NCBI GenBank assembly: GCA_900545025.1
Contig: UQXH01000026.1
Location: forward strand, 1 to 25,042
From: an uncultured Phascolarctobacterium sp.
Lineage (GTDB): Bacteria; Bacillota; Negativicutes; Acidaminococcales; Acidaminococcaceae
DNA: 25,042 bases
Reading direction: 5' to 3'
Below are positions 1 through 7,650 of this stretch, in pieces. How positions within the stretch are numbered: the first letter of the stretch is position 1; every line of letters begins with the position of its first letter. The translations under genes were made by a program, and so were the position numbers. Under the pieces are notes generated by a model. The model ran no database searches. It had not been told where the DNA came from and saw only the letters and a program-made list of their open reading frames with translations.

Positions 1-641
1 TAGAGCAGGGAGATTTTGTAGCTGTTATCGGCGCTAATGGTGCTGGTAAGAGTACCCTGCTGAAGATGCTGGCGCATGTAACACAGCCTACGCAGGGTGA
101 TATCTATTACTATGGTATACCGGTAGAAAATTTTGACAGCTGGGAAAAAATCGGCTATGTGCCGCAGAATCCTGCTAAGCAGCAGCGCGATTTTCCTATC
201 AGTGTACGAGAAGTAATCGAGCTTGGCCTGCTGAATAAGTCTTCACTGCTGCATCGCCCTAACCAGGCAGACAGACAGCGGCTGGAAGAACTGCTGCAAT
301 ATTTTGATTTGCAGGATTTGCAGCATCGCAAGATAGGCGAGCTGAGCGGCGGGCAGCAGCAAAGGGTATTTCTGGCGCGGGCCATGGTCAAGCAGCCGGA
401 AATCTTATTGCTGGATGAACCTGCTACCGGCGTCGATACGGCAGCGAAGGTATCGCTGTATGCCATGCTGAAACGCATCAATCGTGAGCAGGGAGTAACC
501 ATCGTCATGGTATCGCATGACCTTGACTTGGCTGCTGATGCTGCGCGCAATGCCCTGTGTCTTGATCACGGTATCTGCTTCTGGGGAGAAGTGCATGCTG
601 CCTTGAAGCATCATCACCGACACGGATATTTTTATAGGTGA
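1..641 (+). CDS. znuC: Metal ABC transporter ATP-binding protein (ZnuC-like), 5' partial
   Basis: This is the ATPase of a zinc/manganese/iron-type ABC importer, energising the permease encoded next. The reading frame is open from the left edge of the window (frame of base 3), so the start codon lies outside. Visible motifs, in order, are Walker A GANGAGKST (bases about 30-56), a Q-loop VPQNP, the signature LSGGQQQR, Walker B ILLLDEPATGVD and the H-loop VSHD. The stop at 639-641 lies 13 bases before the permease start, so the two are probably co-transcribed. The missing N-terminus should be only about 35 residues, judged from the usual distance to Walker A. Family assignment is firm. The metal (Zn versus Mn or Fe) cannot be decided without the substrate-binding protein, which is not in the window. 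Confidence 0.88.
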   Translation, partial: EQGDFVAVIGANGAGKSTLLKMLAHVTQPTQGDIYYYGIPVENFDSWEKIGYVPQNPAKQQRDFPISVREVIELGLLNKSSLLHRPNQADRQRLEELLQYFDLQDLQHRKIGELSGGQQQRVFLARAMVKQPEILLLDEPATGVDTAAKVSLYAMLKRINREQGVTIVMVSHDLDLAADAARNALCLDHGICFWGEVHAALKHHHRHGYFYR

Positions 642-654
642 GACGGAGAATTTT

Positions 655-1521
655 ATGTTGGAAATATTTGAAATGGAATTTATGCAGCGGGCGTGGATAG
701 CGGGCATAATTATGGCTGTTATCTGTCCGCTGATAGGCAGTTTCCTGGTGCTGCGCCGGCAGTCGCTGATTGGCGACGGTCTGGGGCACATTGCTTTTGC
801 CGGTGTTGCGGCAGGTGCCCTTGGAGGTTACAGTCCGGTAATCAGTGCGGCTGCAGCTACTATTTTGGGTGCGCTGGCTATTGAGCGGGTGCGCAGCAGG
901 CTGGCTGCCTCTGCTGAAATGATCTTGGCTATTTTCTTTTACTGCGGTATGGGTCTGGCGGTAGTGCTTACCAGTATCAATAAGGAAGGCGGCTTTAATT
1001 TAGGCAGTATTCTGTTTGGCAGTCTGATGACTGTCAGCAGCAGAGATTTGCTGATTGTCGCCGTATTAGGCTTATGTACGATACTTTTTGTAGCTATGTA
1101 TTATCGGCCGCTGCAGTATCTTACTTTTGATGAGGTTTCTGCCCGGGTGGCAGGCCTGCCCGTAGATAAGCTGAATATGCTCCTGGCTGTGCTGACCGCG
1201 CTTACCGTGGCTCTGTCAATGCGTATTGTCGGTCTGCTGCTGGTATCGGCGATGATGGTGATACCGGTGGCCTGTGCTTTGCAGACGGCCAGGAGCTTTG
1301 CGTCCACTATTTTGCAGAGTATTTTCTACGGACTTATTTCTGTGACACTGGGCCTGATTATTTCGTATTATGCCAATCTTGCACCGGGCGGTACCATCGT
1401 ACTGACAGAAACAGTACTTTTTATAGGCAGTATCTTTTTAGGCAGGAAAAAAACCGGACAGCAAAAACCGCAGCAGCATCATTGTCATATCTGTGAAGAG
1501 GAGAAGAACAATGAGGGCTGA
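655..1521 (+). CDS. znuB: Metal ABC transporter permease (ABC-3 family, ZnuB-like)
   Basis: This 288-residue polytopic membrane protein is the permease partner of the upstream ATPase. It has the ABC-3 family N-terminus, a first hydrophobic segment followed by SFLVLRRQSLIGDGLGHIAFAG, and repeated hydrophobic helices to about residue 265. The start ATG at 655 follows a GGAGA site. The soluble tail is rich in His, Cys and acidic residues (HHCHICEEEK), a plausible metal-interacting tail, though that is inference. Its last 11 bases overlap the next gene, whose Shine-Dalgarno lies inside this tail. Zn is the default guess for this family; Mn or Fe are alternatives. Confidence 0.88.
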   Translation: MLEIFEMEFMQRAWIAGIIMAVICPLIGSFLVLRRQSLIGDGLGHIAFAGVAAGALGGYSPVISAAAATILGALAIERVRSRLAASAEMILAIFFYCGMGLAVVLTSINKEGGFNLGSILFGSLMTVSSRDLLIVAVLGLCTILFVAMYYRPLQYLTFDEVSARVAGLPVDKLNMLLAVLTALTVALSMRIVGLLLVSAMMVIPVACALQTARSFASTILQSIFYGLISVTLGLIISYYANLAPGGTIVLTETVLFIGSIFLGRKKTGQQKPQQHHCHICEEEKNNEG

Positions 1522-2326
1522 TTTGCATATCCATACAACAGCTTCCGACGGTACCTGGACTCCGGCTGAACTTATAGAACGGGCTGCAGCAGCAGGTTTG
1601 AAGGCACTGTCGGTAACTGACCATGACAGTGTGGCCAATGTAGCCGAAGCTGAAAAGCTGGCACTGGCAGCGGGCATGAAGTTTATTCCTGCTGCCGAAA
1701 TATGTGCTACAAAAGCCGGAACTATGTTCCATATCCTGAGTTATGGCGTAAATATTGGCAACAGGGAGCTCTTGTCCTTACTGCAGTATAATGAAAGACT
1801 GCTCAATGATAAGGATGTTGACAGTATAGCTGTGTTGGAGAGAGAAGGCTGGCCGGTAAGCGTGCAGGAGTTTGCCCATTACGATTATGACCGCCGACGC
1901 GGCGGCTGGCGTGCTTTGGCTTATTTGCAGGATAAAGGCTTGTGTCTTGATGTTAATGACTTTTTTGGACGCATCTTTACTGAGGAGCATAATCTGGGCT
2001 TTCCTGAGTTCCCGTCAGTACAGGAAGTAATTGCGACTATCCATGCTGCCGGAGGAGCAGCTGTATGTGCTCATGCAGCCAGCGGCTTCCATGGTCCGGG
2101 GCTGGAAAATGTGCTGGAGCTTTTGGAAGAGGAATGCTTTGACGGCTTTGAATGTTATCATTCGGGGCATAGTGAAGAAAATACGCAGAAGTTGCTGGCA
2201 TATTGCCGCAGTCGCGGACTCTTGATCAGTGGCGGCAGTGATTGTCACGGTACATTTGTGCCGGGGCGCGACCTTGGCAAACCGGTTATTACCACAGACG
2301 ATTTATATCTGCCCGGACTGCTGTAG
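1511..2326 (+). CDS. PHP-domain metal-dependent phosphoesterase (TrpH/RNase AM-like)
   Basis: This 271-residue PHP-domain protein belongs to the group containing 3',5'-nucleoside bisphosphate phosphatase/5'-3' exonuclease enzymes (TrpH/RNase AM). Metal-ligand motifs are visible: DLHIHTTASDG at residues 4-14, VTDHDS near 37-42, a Glu in AAEIC, AVCAHA in the middle, and GGSDCHG near the C-terminus. The start is ATG at 1511, preceded by GAGGAGA at about 1497-1503. An ATG at 1493 in the same frame would add only six residues (MKRRRT) and would place the ribosome site inside the gene. It overlaps the permease gene by 11 bases, so it is translationally coupled to the metal transporter. PHP enzymes need bound Mn, Fe or Zn, which fits but does not prove a functional link. 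The substrate is not determined from sequence. Confidence 0.85.
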   Translation: MRADLHIHTTASDGTWTPAELIERAAAAGLKALSVTDHDSVANVAEAEKLALAAGMKFIPAAEICATKAGTMFHILSYGVNIGNRELLSLLQYNERLLNDKDVDSIAVLEREGWPVSVQEFAHYDYDRRRGGWRALAYLQDKGLCLDVNDFFGRIFTEEHNLGFPEFPSVQEVIATIHAAGGAAVCAHAASGFHGPGLENVLELLEEECFDGFECYHSGHSEENTQKLLAYCRSRGLLISGGSDCHGTFVPGRDLGKPVITTDDLYLPGLL

Positions 2327-2365
2327 GGCAGTGTAAAATAAGCCTTAAGAATTGGGGGAGATTTT

Positions 2366-3496
2366 ATGGAAAAGGCTAAAGTTTATTTTACTGATTTTCG
2401 TACCGCTTATGGCAGCCTGAGCATGCCGCAGAAGCTGCAGAAGCTGATTAAGGCTGCTGGGATTGGCAATATTGATTTTGAAAAGCAATTTGCCGCTATC
2501 AAGATTCATTTTGGTGAACCGGGCAATGTATCTTACCTGCGTCCTAATTATGCCAAGGCTGTAGTCGACGTAGTTAAGGAGCTGGGCGGCTATCCCTTCC
2601 TGACTGACTGCAATACCTTGTATGTTGGCCGCAGAAAACATGCCTTAGAGCATATCACTTCTGCTTATGAAAACGGTTTCAGCCCCTTTTCTACCGGCTG
2701 CCATGTAATTATTGCCGACGGACTGAAAGGTATTGACGAAGCTTATGTGCCGGTGCCGGGAGGCGAGCTGGTAAAAGAAGCCAAGATTGGCCGTGCGTTG
2801 ATGGACGCTGATATCGTTATCAGTCTCAGTCATTTTAAAGGACATGAAATGACCGGCTTTGGCGGGGCGCTGAAAAATATCGGTATGGGCGGCGGCTCCC
2901 GTGCCGGCAAGATGGAGATGCACAATGACGGTAAACCGAAAGTTGCCCAAAAGAAATGTATCGGCTGCGGTCGCTGCGTAAAAATCTGCGCACATAACGC
3001 ACCGACGATTACGGATGGTAAAGCTTCTATTGATATTAACAAATGTGTCGGCTGCGGCCGCTGTCTTGGTATCTGCCCGATGGATGCCATTCATTCCATG
3101 AATGATGCCAGCATGGAAAACCTCAATAAACGTATGGCGGAATATGCTTTCGCTATCTTGAACGGCAGACCGCATTTCCATATCAGCCTGATTGTGGATG
3201 TTTCTCCTTACTGTGATTGTCATGCAGAAAATGATGCGCCTGTAGTACCCGATATCGGTATGCTGGCTTCCTTTGACCCTGTGGCACTTGACCAGGCTTG
3301 CGCGGATTTGGTAAATGCCGCCCCGGTAATGGAAAACTCTGTTTTGGCTGAGCATTTGCGTGATAATGCCGAGGCTTGTGCAGGGTACGATCATTTCCAT
3401 AATATTACGCCGGAATCTGAGTGGAAGACCTGTCTGCAGCATGCAGAAAAACTGGGACTTGGTACCAGAGATTATGAGCTGATTAAAATAAAATAA
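2366..3496 (+). CDS. DUF362 protein with two [4Fe-4S] ferredoxin motifs
   Basis: This 376-residue protein has an N-terminal DUF362 domain (about 1-185, with FKGHEMTGFGGALKNIGMG) followed by two bacterial-ferredoxin cluster motifs, CIGCGRCVKIC and CVGCGRCLGIC (about 198-240), and a C-terminal DUF362 segment (DVSPYCDCHAENDAPVVPDIG). It is probably a cytoplasmic iron-sulfur electron-transfer protein; the family has no settled reaction and I assign none. The start ATG at 2366 follows a GGGGGAG site. It lies 39 bases after the PHP gene and is last in the operon, before a bidirectional terminator. The tandem 8-Fe cassette is intact, with all eight Cys present. Homologues in anaerobes are often annotated only as 4Fe-4S or DUF362 proteins. 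Confidence 0.87.
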   Translation: MEKAKVYFTDFRTAYGSLSMPQKLQKLIKAAGIGNIDFEKQFAAIKIHFGEPGNVSYLRPNYAKAVVDVVKELGGYPFLTDCNTLYVGRRKHALEHITSAYENGFSPFSTGCHVIIADGLKGIDEAYVPVPGGELVKEAKIGRALMDADIVISLSHFKGHEMTGFGGALKNIGMGGGSRAGKMEMHNDGKPKVAQKKCIGCGRCVKICAHNAPTITDGKASIDINKCVGCGRCLGICPMDAIHSMNDASMENLNKRMAEYAFAILNGRPHFHISLIVDVSPYCDCHAENDAPVVPDIGMLASFDPVALDQACADLVNAAPVMENSVLAEHLRDNAEACAGYDHFHNITPESEWKTCLQHAEKLGLGTRDYELIKIK

Positions 3497-3517
3497 AATA
3501 TTGTTTTTGCAGGGCAA

Positions 3518-3552
3518 TAAAAAAGACGCATTCATTGAATGCGTCTTTTTTA
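3518..3552. terminator. Bidirectional intrinsic terminator
   Basis: The arms AAGACGCATTCA and TGAATGCGTCTT form a perfect hairpin (core 3523-3546), flanked by an A-run on the left and a T-run on the right. It can end the DUF362 operon on the + strand and purC on the - strand, since the genes converge here. Confidence 0.85.
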
Positions 3553-3559
3553 TTGTGTT

Positions 3560-4264
3560 TTATTTGCCTGTCAGGCGGCGGATAACTTCGTGATAAGCTT
3601 CTTCTACATTGCCGAGGTCGCGACGGAAACGGTCTTTATCAAGTTTTTCGTTGGTATCCCAGTCCCAGAGACGTGCGGTATCAGGTGTGATTTCATCGGC
3701 AAGGATGACTTTGCCGTCAGCGTCGGTGCCAAATTCCATCTTAAAATCTACCAGACGGATTTTACGTTCAGCAAGGAATTTTTTTAGAATGTCATTGATT
3801 TTCAAGGTCAATGCTTTGATTTCCTGTACCTGCGCATCAGTAGCAATACCGAAAGCTTCTGCATAATCATCGTTGATCATCGGATCGCCGAGCTCGTCGT
3901 TTTTATAGCAGAATTCGATAATAGGTTTTTTCAGGACATAGCCTTCTTCAACGCCCATTTTTTTAGCCAGGCTGCCGGCGGCAATATTACGGGTAACTAC
4001 TTCCAGCGGGATGATATGCACTTTTTTGCACAAGGATTCACGATCAGAGAGCTTTTTAATTTGATGATGCGGGATGCCGTTTTTTCCCAGCAGGTCAAAG
4101 AAGAAGGTTGTAATGGTATTGTTCATGATACCTTTATCCATAATAGTGCCTTTCTTTAACCCATTGAAAGCGGTAGCATCATCTTTATAATAGATAACTA
4201 CTTCGTTAGGATTTTCTGTGGCAAAAACTTTTTTTGCTTTCCCCTCATATAACATTTCAGCCAT
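3560..4264 (-). CDS. purC: Phosphoribosylaminoimidazole-succinocarboxamide synthase (SAICAR synthetase)
   Basis: This 234-residue enzyme catalyses ATP-dependent ligation of aspartate to CAIR in de novo purine synthesis. It has the normal length for bacterial PurC. Recognisable blocks are the N-terminus LYEGKAKKVF, the DDATAFNG segment, the central VVTRNIAAGSLAKKMG block, KIRLVDFKMEFG, and the C-terminal ADEITPDTARLWD. The ATG at 4264 has an AAGG-type site about 11-15 bases upstream on the - strand. It stands alone, not in a pur operon: the promoter lies just upstream and the 3' end faces a bidirectional terminator. No PurR box or riboswitch is evident in the short leader. Confidence 0.96.
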   Translation of the reverse strand: MAEMLYEGKAKKVFATENPNEVVIYYKDDATAFNGLKKGTIMDKGIMNNTITTFFFDLLGKNGIPHHQIKKLSDRESLCKKVHIIPLEVVTRNIAAGSLAKKMGVEEGYVLKKPIIEFCYKNDELGDPMINDDYAEAFGIATDAQVQEIKALTLKINDILKKFLAERKIRLVDFKMEFGTDADGKVILADEITPDTARLWDWDTNEKLDKDRFRRDLGNVEEAYHEVIRRLTGK

Positions 4265-4323
4265 GATTTTAAGTACCTGCCTTTGATAGTGGATTAAGTA
4301 CTTCTGCGTACTTTTATGTTAGT

Positions 4324-4352
4324 AGTTTAAATTTTTATACGTCGTTTGTCAA
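4324..4352 (-). promoter_or_regulatory. Probable purC promoter
   Basis: On the - strand a perfect -35 box TTGACA (4347-4352) is followed after 17 bases by TAAACT (4324-4329). Transcription would start near 4317, about 50 bases before the purC ATG. The -35 box is consensus; the -10 box matches at four of six positions. Confidence 0.55.
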
Positions 4353-4453
4353 GAAAAAACAGAACGTTTAAATGTAAAAAATAAGAAAAATGGTAAAAAT
4401 AGACATAAAATCCGAACATTAAAAGAAAATAGATAAAAATAGTTAAGAAAATA

Positions 4454-4482
4454 TTTACATATATGAATAATGATGTTATAAT
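4454..4482 (+). promoter_or_regulatory. Strong sigma-A-type promoter for an intergenic RNA
   Basis: On the + strand TTTACA (4454-4459), a 17-base spacer and a consensus TATAAT (4477-4482) point to a start near 4487-4490. No protein gene follows on this strand before the terminator at about 4700. The transcript would be a short structured RNA. Confidence 0.7.
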
Positions 4483-4487
4483 AATAC

Positions 4488-4700
4488 TCAACAACAATGG
4501 AGTTGTGAGCAAGTGCTTTCAGCCCATTGTTGTTTTTTTATAAGCTGAAAGCTTAACGCGTGGCTACATACTGTCAGAGAAAAAGAAAAGAACAGTATTC
4601 GCGGAAGCGGCCAATGAGGGGACATTTGGATAAAATAAATGACTGAAAACAGTCAGATGTCACGCGAAAATAAAAAACGCAGATGTTTAACATCTGCGTT
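4488..4700 (+). ncRNA. Candidate structured noncoding RNA (family not assigned)
   Basis: The roughly 210-base transcript implied by the promoter at 4454-4482 has two parts. In the 5' part, two folds exclude each other. Fold A pairs 4490-4500 with 4524-4534 and ends in a seven-T run, like an intrinsic terminator. Fold B has hairpin 4487-4495/4502-4509 plus the 9-bp stem 4515-4523/4544-4552. In the 3' part, a closing stem CGCGTG+ACAT/ATGT+CACGCG (4557-4569 with 4657-4666, three-base bulge) encloses at least three hairpins: 4569-4574/4592-4597, 4611-4616/4623-4629 and 4640-4645/4650-4655. A terminator hairpin follows. I see no ORF with a ribosome site. It does not match riboswitch cores I know (SAM, TPP, FMN, cobalamin, T-box, preQ1). 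6S RNA is an untested alternative. The stretch 4265-4715 otherwise holds only the purC promoter. Confidence 0.5.
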
Positions 4701-4707
4701 TTTTTAT
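4672..4707. terminator. Bidirectional intrinsic terminator between ncRNA and korC
   Basis: The arms CGCAGATGT (4678-4686) and ACATCTGCG (4690-4698) form a perfect hairpin with an A-run before and a T-run after. It serves the + strand RNA and the - strand kor operon. Confidence 0.85.
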
Positions 4708-4715
4708 TTTGCTTG

Positions 4716-5243
4716 TTATTTAATAAGATTCATACCTACGGCCAGAGCTTTTTTATTTGCTTCTTCAGTTCCTTTAGGTACACGGTTCAAGACTGCTTTT
4801 ACCAGGCTGTCTTCGGTAACGATGCCAGTAAGTTTTACCAGTGCGCCCAGTGCTACGATATTAGCAAAAAGGCTTTTGCCAAGTTCTTCTTTGGCGCAGT
4901 GGGTGATTGGCAGTTCATATACTTTGCCGCCGAAAGCAGGAACATCTTGGACAAATAAGCTGTCAGTAATCATAATGCTGTCCTGATTCAGGTCATGAGA
5001 GTACTTTGCCGCAGCTTCCTGGCTCATAGCCAGCAGCAGATTAGGTTTGGTTACTTTCGGGAAATGGATTACTTCATCGGCAATGATAACTTCGGATTTA
5101 GAAGCGCCGCCTCTTGCTTCCGGTCCGTAAGATTGAGACTGGATAGCAAGCTTTTCATCCAGCAAAGCTGCTTCTGCCAGGATAATACCGGCAAGGATCA
5201 GGCCTTGTCCGCCGGTACCGCTTAAACGTAATTCGTATTTCAT
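4716..5243 (-). CDS. korC: 2-oxoacid:ferredoxin oxidoreductase gamma subunit
   Basis: This 175-residue gamma subunit belongs to a four-subunit 2-oxoacid:ferredoxin oxidoreductase. The family hallmarks are the N-terminal LSGTGGQGLILAGIILAEAA, a nucleotide-binding-like glycine loop, and SQSYGPEARGGASKSEVIIAD. The start codon overlaps the korB stop as TAATG. The ribosome site GGGAGG is provided by the last codons of korB, so translation is coupled. It is the last gene of korDABC before the terminator. The complex most likely converts 2-oxoglutarate and CoA to succinyl-CoA, CO2 and reduced ferredoxin; 2-oxoisovalerate or another 2-oxoacid cannot be excluded from sequence. Confidence 0.9.
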   Translation of the reverse strand: MKYELRLSGTGGQGLILAGIILAEAALLDEKLAIQSQSYGPEARGGASKSEVIIADEVIHFPKVTKPNLLLAMSQEAAAKYSHDLNQDSIMITDSLFVQDVPAFGGKVYELPITHCAKEELGKSLFANIVALGALVKLTGIVTEDSLVKAVLNRVPKGTEEANKKALAVGMNLIK

Positions 5244-6073
5244 TATTTATTACCTCCCTGTGCGCGGGCAATCAGTTCATCGTAAGCTTCGGTATATTCT
5301 TTGCGGTCTGTAACTTCATACAGCAGGCCGATGGGGAATTTACCCTGACGTTGTTCGTCTGTCAGCTTATTCCAGGCCGGCAGCATGACTGCATGATCGC
5401 GCTGCCATTTCATCATATCGGCAGGGCCGCCCATTTTATTCTGTCTGCCAAAGGAGATGGGGCAGGCAGAAACTGCTTCGATAATGCTGAAACCTTTATG
5501 CTGGATGCCTTTGGCAATCAGGTCTACCAGCAACTGGGTGTGGAAGGTGGTTGCACGTGCGACAAAGGTAGCGCCTGCCGCCTTGGACAGTTCTGCAATG
5601 TCAAAATCATGTTCGATAGTGGCATAGGGAGCAGTAGTTGCTTTGCTGCCGTACGGAGTCATAGGCGAATACTGGCCGCCGGTCATGCCGTAGATGCTGT
5701 TATTGTATAATACTACGGTCATGTCAATGTTGCGGCGTGCCGCGTGAATAAGATGGTTGCCGCCGATAGCGGTAGCGTCGCCGTCGCCTGTTACTACGAT
5801 AACGTTCAAAGAAGGGTCGGCTAATTTAACGCCGGTTGCTACGGGCAGGGCACGGCCGTGAGCAGAGTGGACGGTGTTGAAGTCAAGATAGCCGGAAGCA
5901 CGGCTGCTGCAGCCGATACCGGAAATAACAGCTACGGAATCTTTTTCCAGCGCCAGTTTATCAATAGCCTTGACGATAGCGCCGGTAACTATACCGTTGC
6001 CGCAGCCGGGGCACCAGATATGAGGCAGGCGTCCGGGACGGAAATATTTATCAATTAATTGTTCCATACTCAT
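5243..6073 (-). CDS. korB: 2-oxoacid:ferredoxin oxidoreductase beta subunit (TPP-binding)
   Basis: This 276-residue beta subunit carries the thiamine pyrophosphate site. It has the N-terminal IWCPGCGNG motif, the TPP/Mg motif starting VTGDGDATAIGG and ending NNSIYGMTGGQ, and GIGCSSR with the expected cysteines. This organisation matches KorB of 2-oxoglutarate:ferredoxin oxidoreductases (about 280 residues). The start ATG at 6073 follows AGGAG at nine bases; a second ATG two codons later is also possible. It is 17 bases downstream of korA and overlaps korC by one base. The enzyme is oxygen-sensitive and cytoplasmic, typical of anaerobes with an incomplete or reductive TCA branch. Confidence 0.92.
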   Translation of the reverse strand: MSMEQLIDKYFRPGRLPHIWCPGCGNGIVTGAIVKAIDKLALEKDSVAVISGIGCSSRASGYLDFNTVHSAHGRALPVATGVKLADPSLNVIVVTGDGDATAIGGNHLIHAARRNIDMTVVLYNNSIYGMTGGQYSPMTPYGSKATTAPYATIEHDFDIAELSKAAGATFVARATTFHTQLLVDLIAKGIQHKGFSIIEAVSACPISFGRQNKMGGPADMMKWQRDHAVMLPAWNKLTDEQRQGKFPIGLLYEVTDRKEYTEAYDELIARAQGGNK

Positions 6074-6090
6074 AGAATAGTTCTCCTCTC

Positions 6091-7230
6091 TTACAGTGCC
6101 ATTACTTTTTTGAATTCTGCCAGCAGCTGTGCGGGAGTTGCCGGTTCGTTATCATATTTAGCGTAGCTGTATACAGGTACTTTGCCCGCTACAGCGCGTT
6201 CAACTTCATAAACATATTGTCCGCGGTTCAGTTCATGTACCAGGATACCTTTGACCTTGCCTGCCAGCTGCTGCATTTCGCCTTCGGCAAAGGGCCAGAT
6301 GGTGACAGGACGCAGCAGGCCTGCTTTAATACCTTCTTTGCGGGCCATATCTACTGTTTCGTAAGCAGTACGGGCAGCACCGCCGAAAGCTACAATAGCG
6401 TATTCTGCGTCTTCCATGCAGTAGTTTTCTACTTGGACAATATCATCCAGATGGTCATACAGCTTATGATACTGACGGTCGGCGGCAGCTTTGGTAGCAG
6501 TGCCTGCTCCTTTGGGGAAGCCGGTTTCGTCGTGGACAAGGCCGGTTACATGCCAGCGATAGCCGCTGCCGAAAGGCGGCATGGGCGGTACGAGGCTTTC
6601 GTCAGCCGCATAGGCTTTAAAGTCCGCAGGGTCACAGTCAGGTTGTCTGCGTTCTGCCTGCGGAATTTCATCATAGTTATCAGGCAGTTCTATTTTTTCA
6701 CGCATGTGACCGATGACTTCATCCATCAGCAGGATGACGGGTACACGGTATTTTTCGCTTAATGCATAAGCGCGCAGGGTAAGCTCAAAGCATTCAGGAA
6801 CACTGGCCGGAGTAAGGGCAATAAGCCAGTGGTCGCCGTGAGTACCCCAGCGAGCCTGCATAATATCGCCCTGAGAGGGAGAGGTAGGCTGGCCGGTAGA
6901 CGGACCTACACGCTGCACATTGACGATTACCAGGGGTATTTCGGCAGCGCAGGCGTAGCCGATAAGTTCCTGTTTAAGAGAAAAGCCAGGGCCGCTGGTT
7001 GCAGTCATAACTTTTTTACCGGTTAAAGAAGCGCCGATGATGGCGCCCATAGAAGCGATTTCATCTTCCATCTGGATAAATTTGCCGCCGACAAGAGGCA
7101 GGCGTTCTGCCAAAGATTCGGCTATTTCGGTGGAGGGGGTGATAGGATAGCCGCCAAAAAATTTAACACCGGCAGCAATAGCGCCTTCTACCACGGCCTG
7201 ATTTCCTTGCAGTAATAATATTTTAGACAT
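6091..7230 (-). CDS. korA: 2-oxoacid:ferredoxin oxidoreductase alpha subunit
   Basis: This 379-residue alpha subunit has the pyrimidine-binding motif FFGGYPITPSTEIAE at about residues 24-38, MEDEIASMGAIIGASLTGKK, the signature SGPGFSLKQE, and a C-terminal transketolase-like domain (GLLRPVTIWPF). Length and motifs match KorA/VorB-type subunits rather than the fused pyruvate enzyme. It sits 17 bases after korD and before korB, all on one strand. The substrate (2-oxoglutarate preferred) is inferred from the D-A-B-C order and close resemblance to Kor. An ATG start with a GGAG-like site is present. Confidence 0.92.
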   Translation of the reverse strand: MSKILLLQGNQAVVEGAIAAGVKFFGGYPITPSTEIAESLAERLPLVGGKFIQMEDEIASMGAIIGASLTGKKVMTATSGPGFSLKQELIGYACAAEIPLVIVNVQRVGPSTGQPTSPSQGDIMQARWGTHGDHWLIALTPASVPECFELTLRAYALSEKYRVPVILLMDEVIGHMREKIELPDNYDEIPQAERRQPDCDPADFKAYAADESLVPPMPPFGSGYRWHVTGLVHDETGFPKGAGTATKAAADRQYHKLYDHLDDIVQVENYCMEDAEYAIVAFGGAARTAYETVDMARKEGIKAGLLRPVTIWPFAEGEMQQLAGKVKGILVHELNRGQYVYEVERAVAGKVPVYSYAKYDNEPATPAQLLAEFKKVMAL

Positions 7231-7247
7231 TCAGGTCACTCCTTTGG

Positions 7248-7430
7248 TTATTTTTCTACAAATATAGCGTAATCAGGGCAGCGCATCTCGCACTGGCCGC
7301 ATTTTATGCAATTCTCTTCGGCAACGGCTTCAATTTTCTCTACTTCGTTGACAGCCAGGACCTGCTTAGGGCAAAATGCCGCACAAATACCGCAGCCTTT
7401 GCAGCGGTTGCTAATAATTTTCAGGCTCAT
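7248..7430 (-). CDS. korD: Ferredoxin-type delta subunit, two [4Fe-4S] clusters
   Basis: This 60-residue ferredoxin-like protein has two intact cluster motifs, CKGCGICAAFC with a following CP, and CIKCGQCEMRC with a following CP. It is the delta subunit that passes electrons from the TPP-bound intermediate to free ferredoxin, and it is the first gene of korDABC. The start ATG has a strong GAGGAGG site about seven bases upstream. A TATAAT-like -10 element lies upstream on the - strand (near 7496-7501) with no good -35, so expression may need an activator; this last point is speculation. Confidence 0.9.
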   Translation of the reverse strand: MSLKIISNRCKGCGICAAFCPKQVLAVNEVEKIEAVAEENCIKCGQCEMRCPDYAIFVEK

Positions 7431-7570
7431 AAATATTCCTCCTCATTTTCAATACATAGAGCTAATGCTGCGTGTAAATATATCAGCTAAATATATTATA
7501 TGCAATATTGGAAAGTTAAGAAAGTAGTAAAAAAAATATTTCCTTTTTCTGCCGCTCTTGAGCATAAAAC

Positions 7571-7599
7571 TGGCAATAACTGCTTTTAGCGGTTATAAT
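7571..7599 (+). promoter_or_regulatory. Probable tetR promoter with a candidate operator
   Basis: On the + strand TGGCAA (7571-7576), a 17-base spacer and TATAAT (7594-7599) precede the TetR gene. An imperfect inverted repeat, AACTGC (7578-7583) and GCGGTT (7589-7594), fills the spacer and could be an autoregulatory operator. The repeat has one mismatch and is weak evidence. The region also separates tetR from the divergent korDABC operon. Confidence 0.4.
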
Positions 7600-7650
7600 A
7601 ATACTAATATGAAAAATAAATGAACGGTAATCTGTAAGGAGGGGGTACAG

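Noticed and set aside
2645..3535. A 296-residue reading frame on the - strand
   Set aside because: It is antisense to the DUF362 gene, has no recognisable motif and would run through the terminator; the + strand gene has two intact Fe-S motifs.
4327..4512. A 61-residue hydrophobic reading frame on the - strand upstream of purC
   Set aside because: It lies in AT-rich DNA, has biased Phe/Leu/Ile/Tyr content expected from that composition, no ribosome site, and covers the purC promoter and the opposite-strand promoter.
4488..4560. Riboswitch for purC
   Set aside because: The RNA is on the strand opposite purC and has no downstream coding gene, so it cannot act as a cis leader for it.
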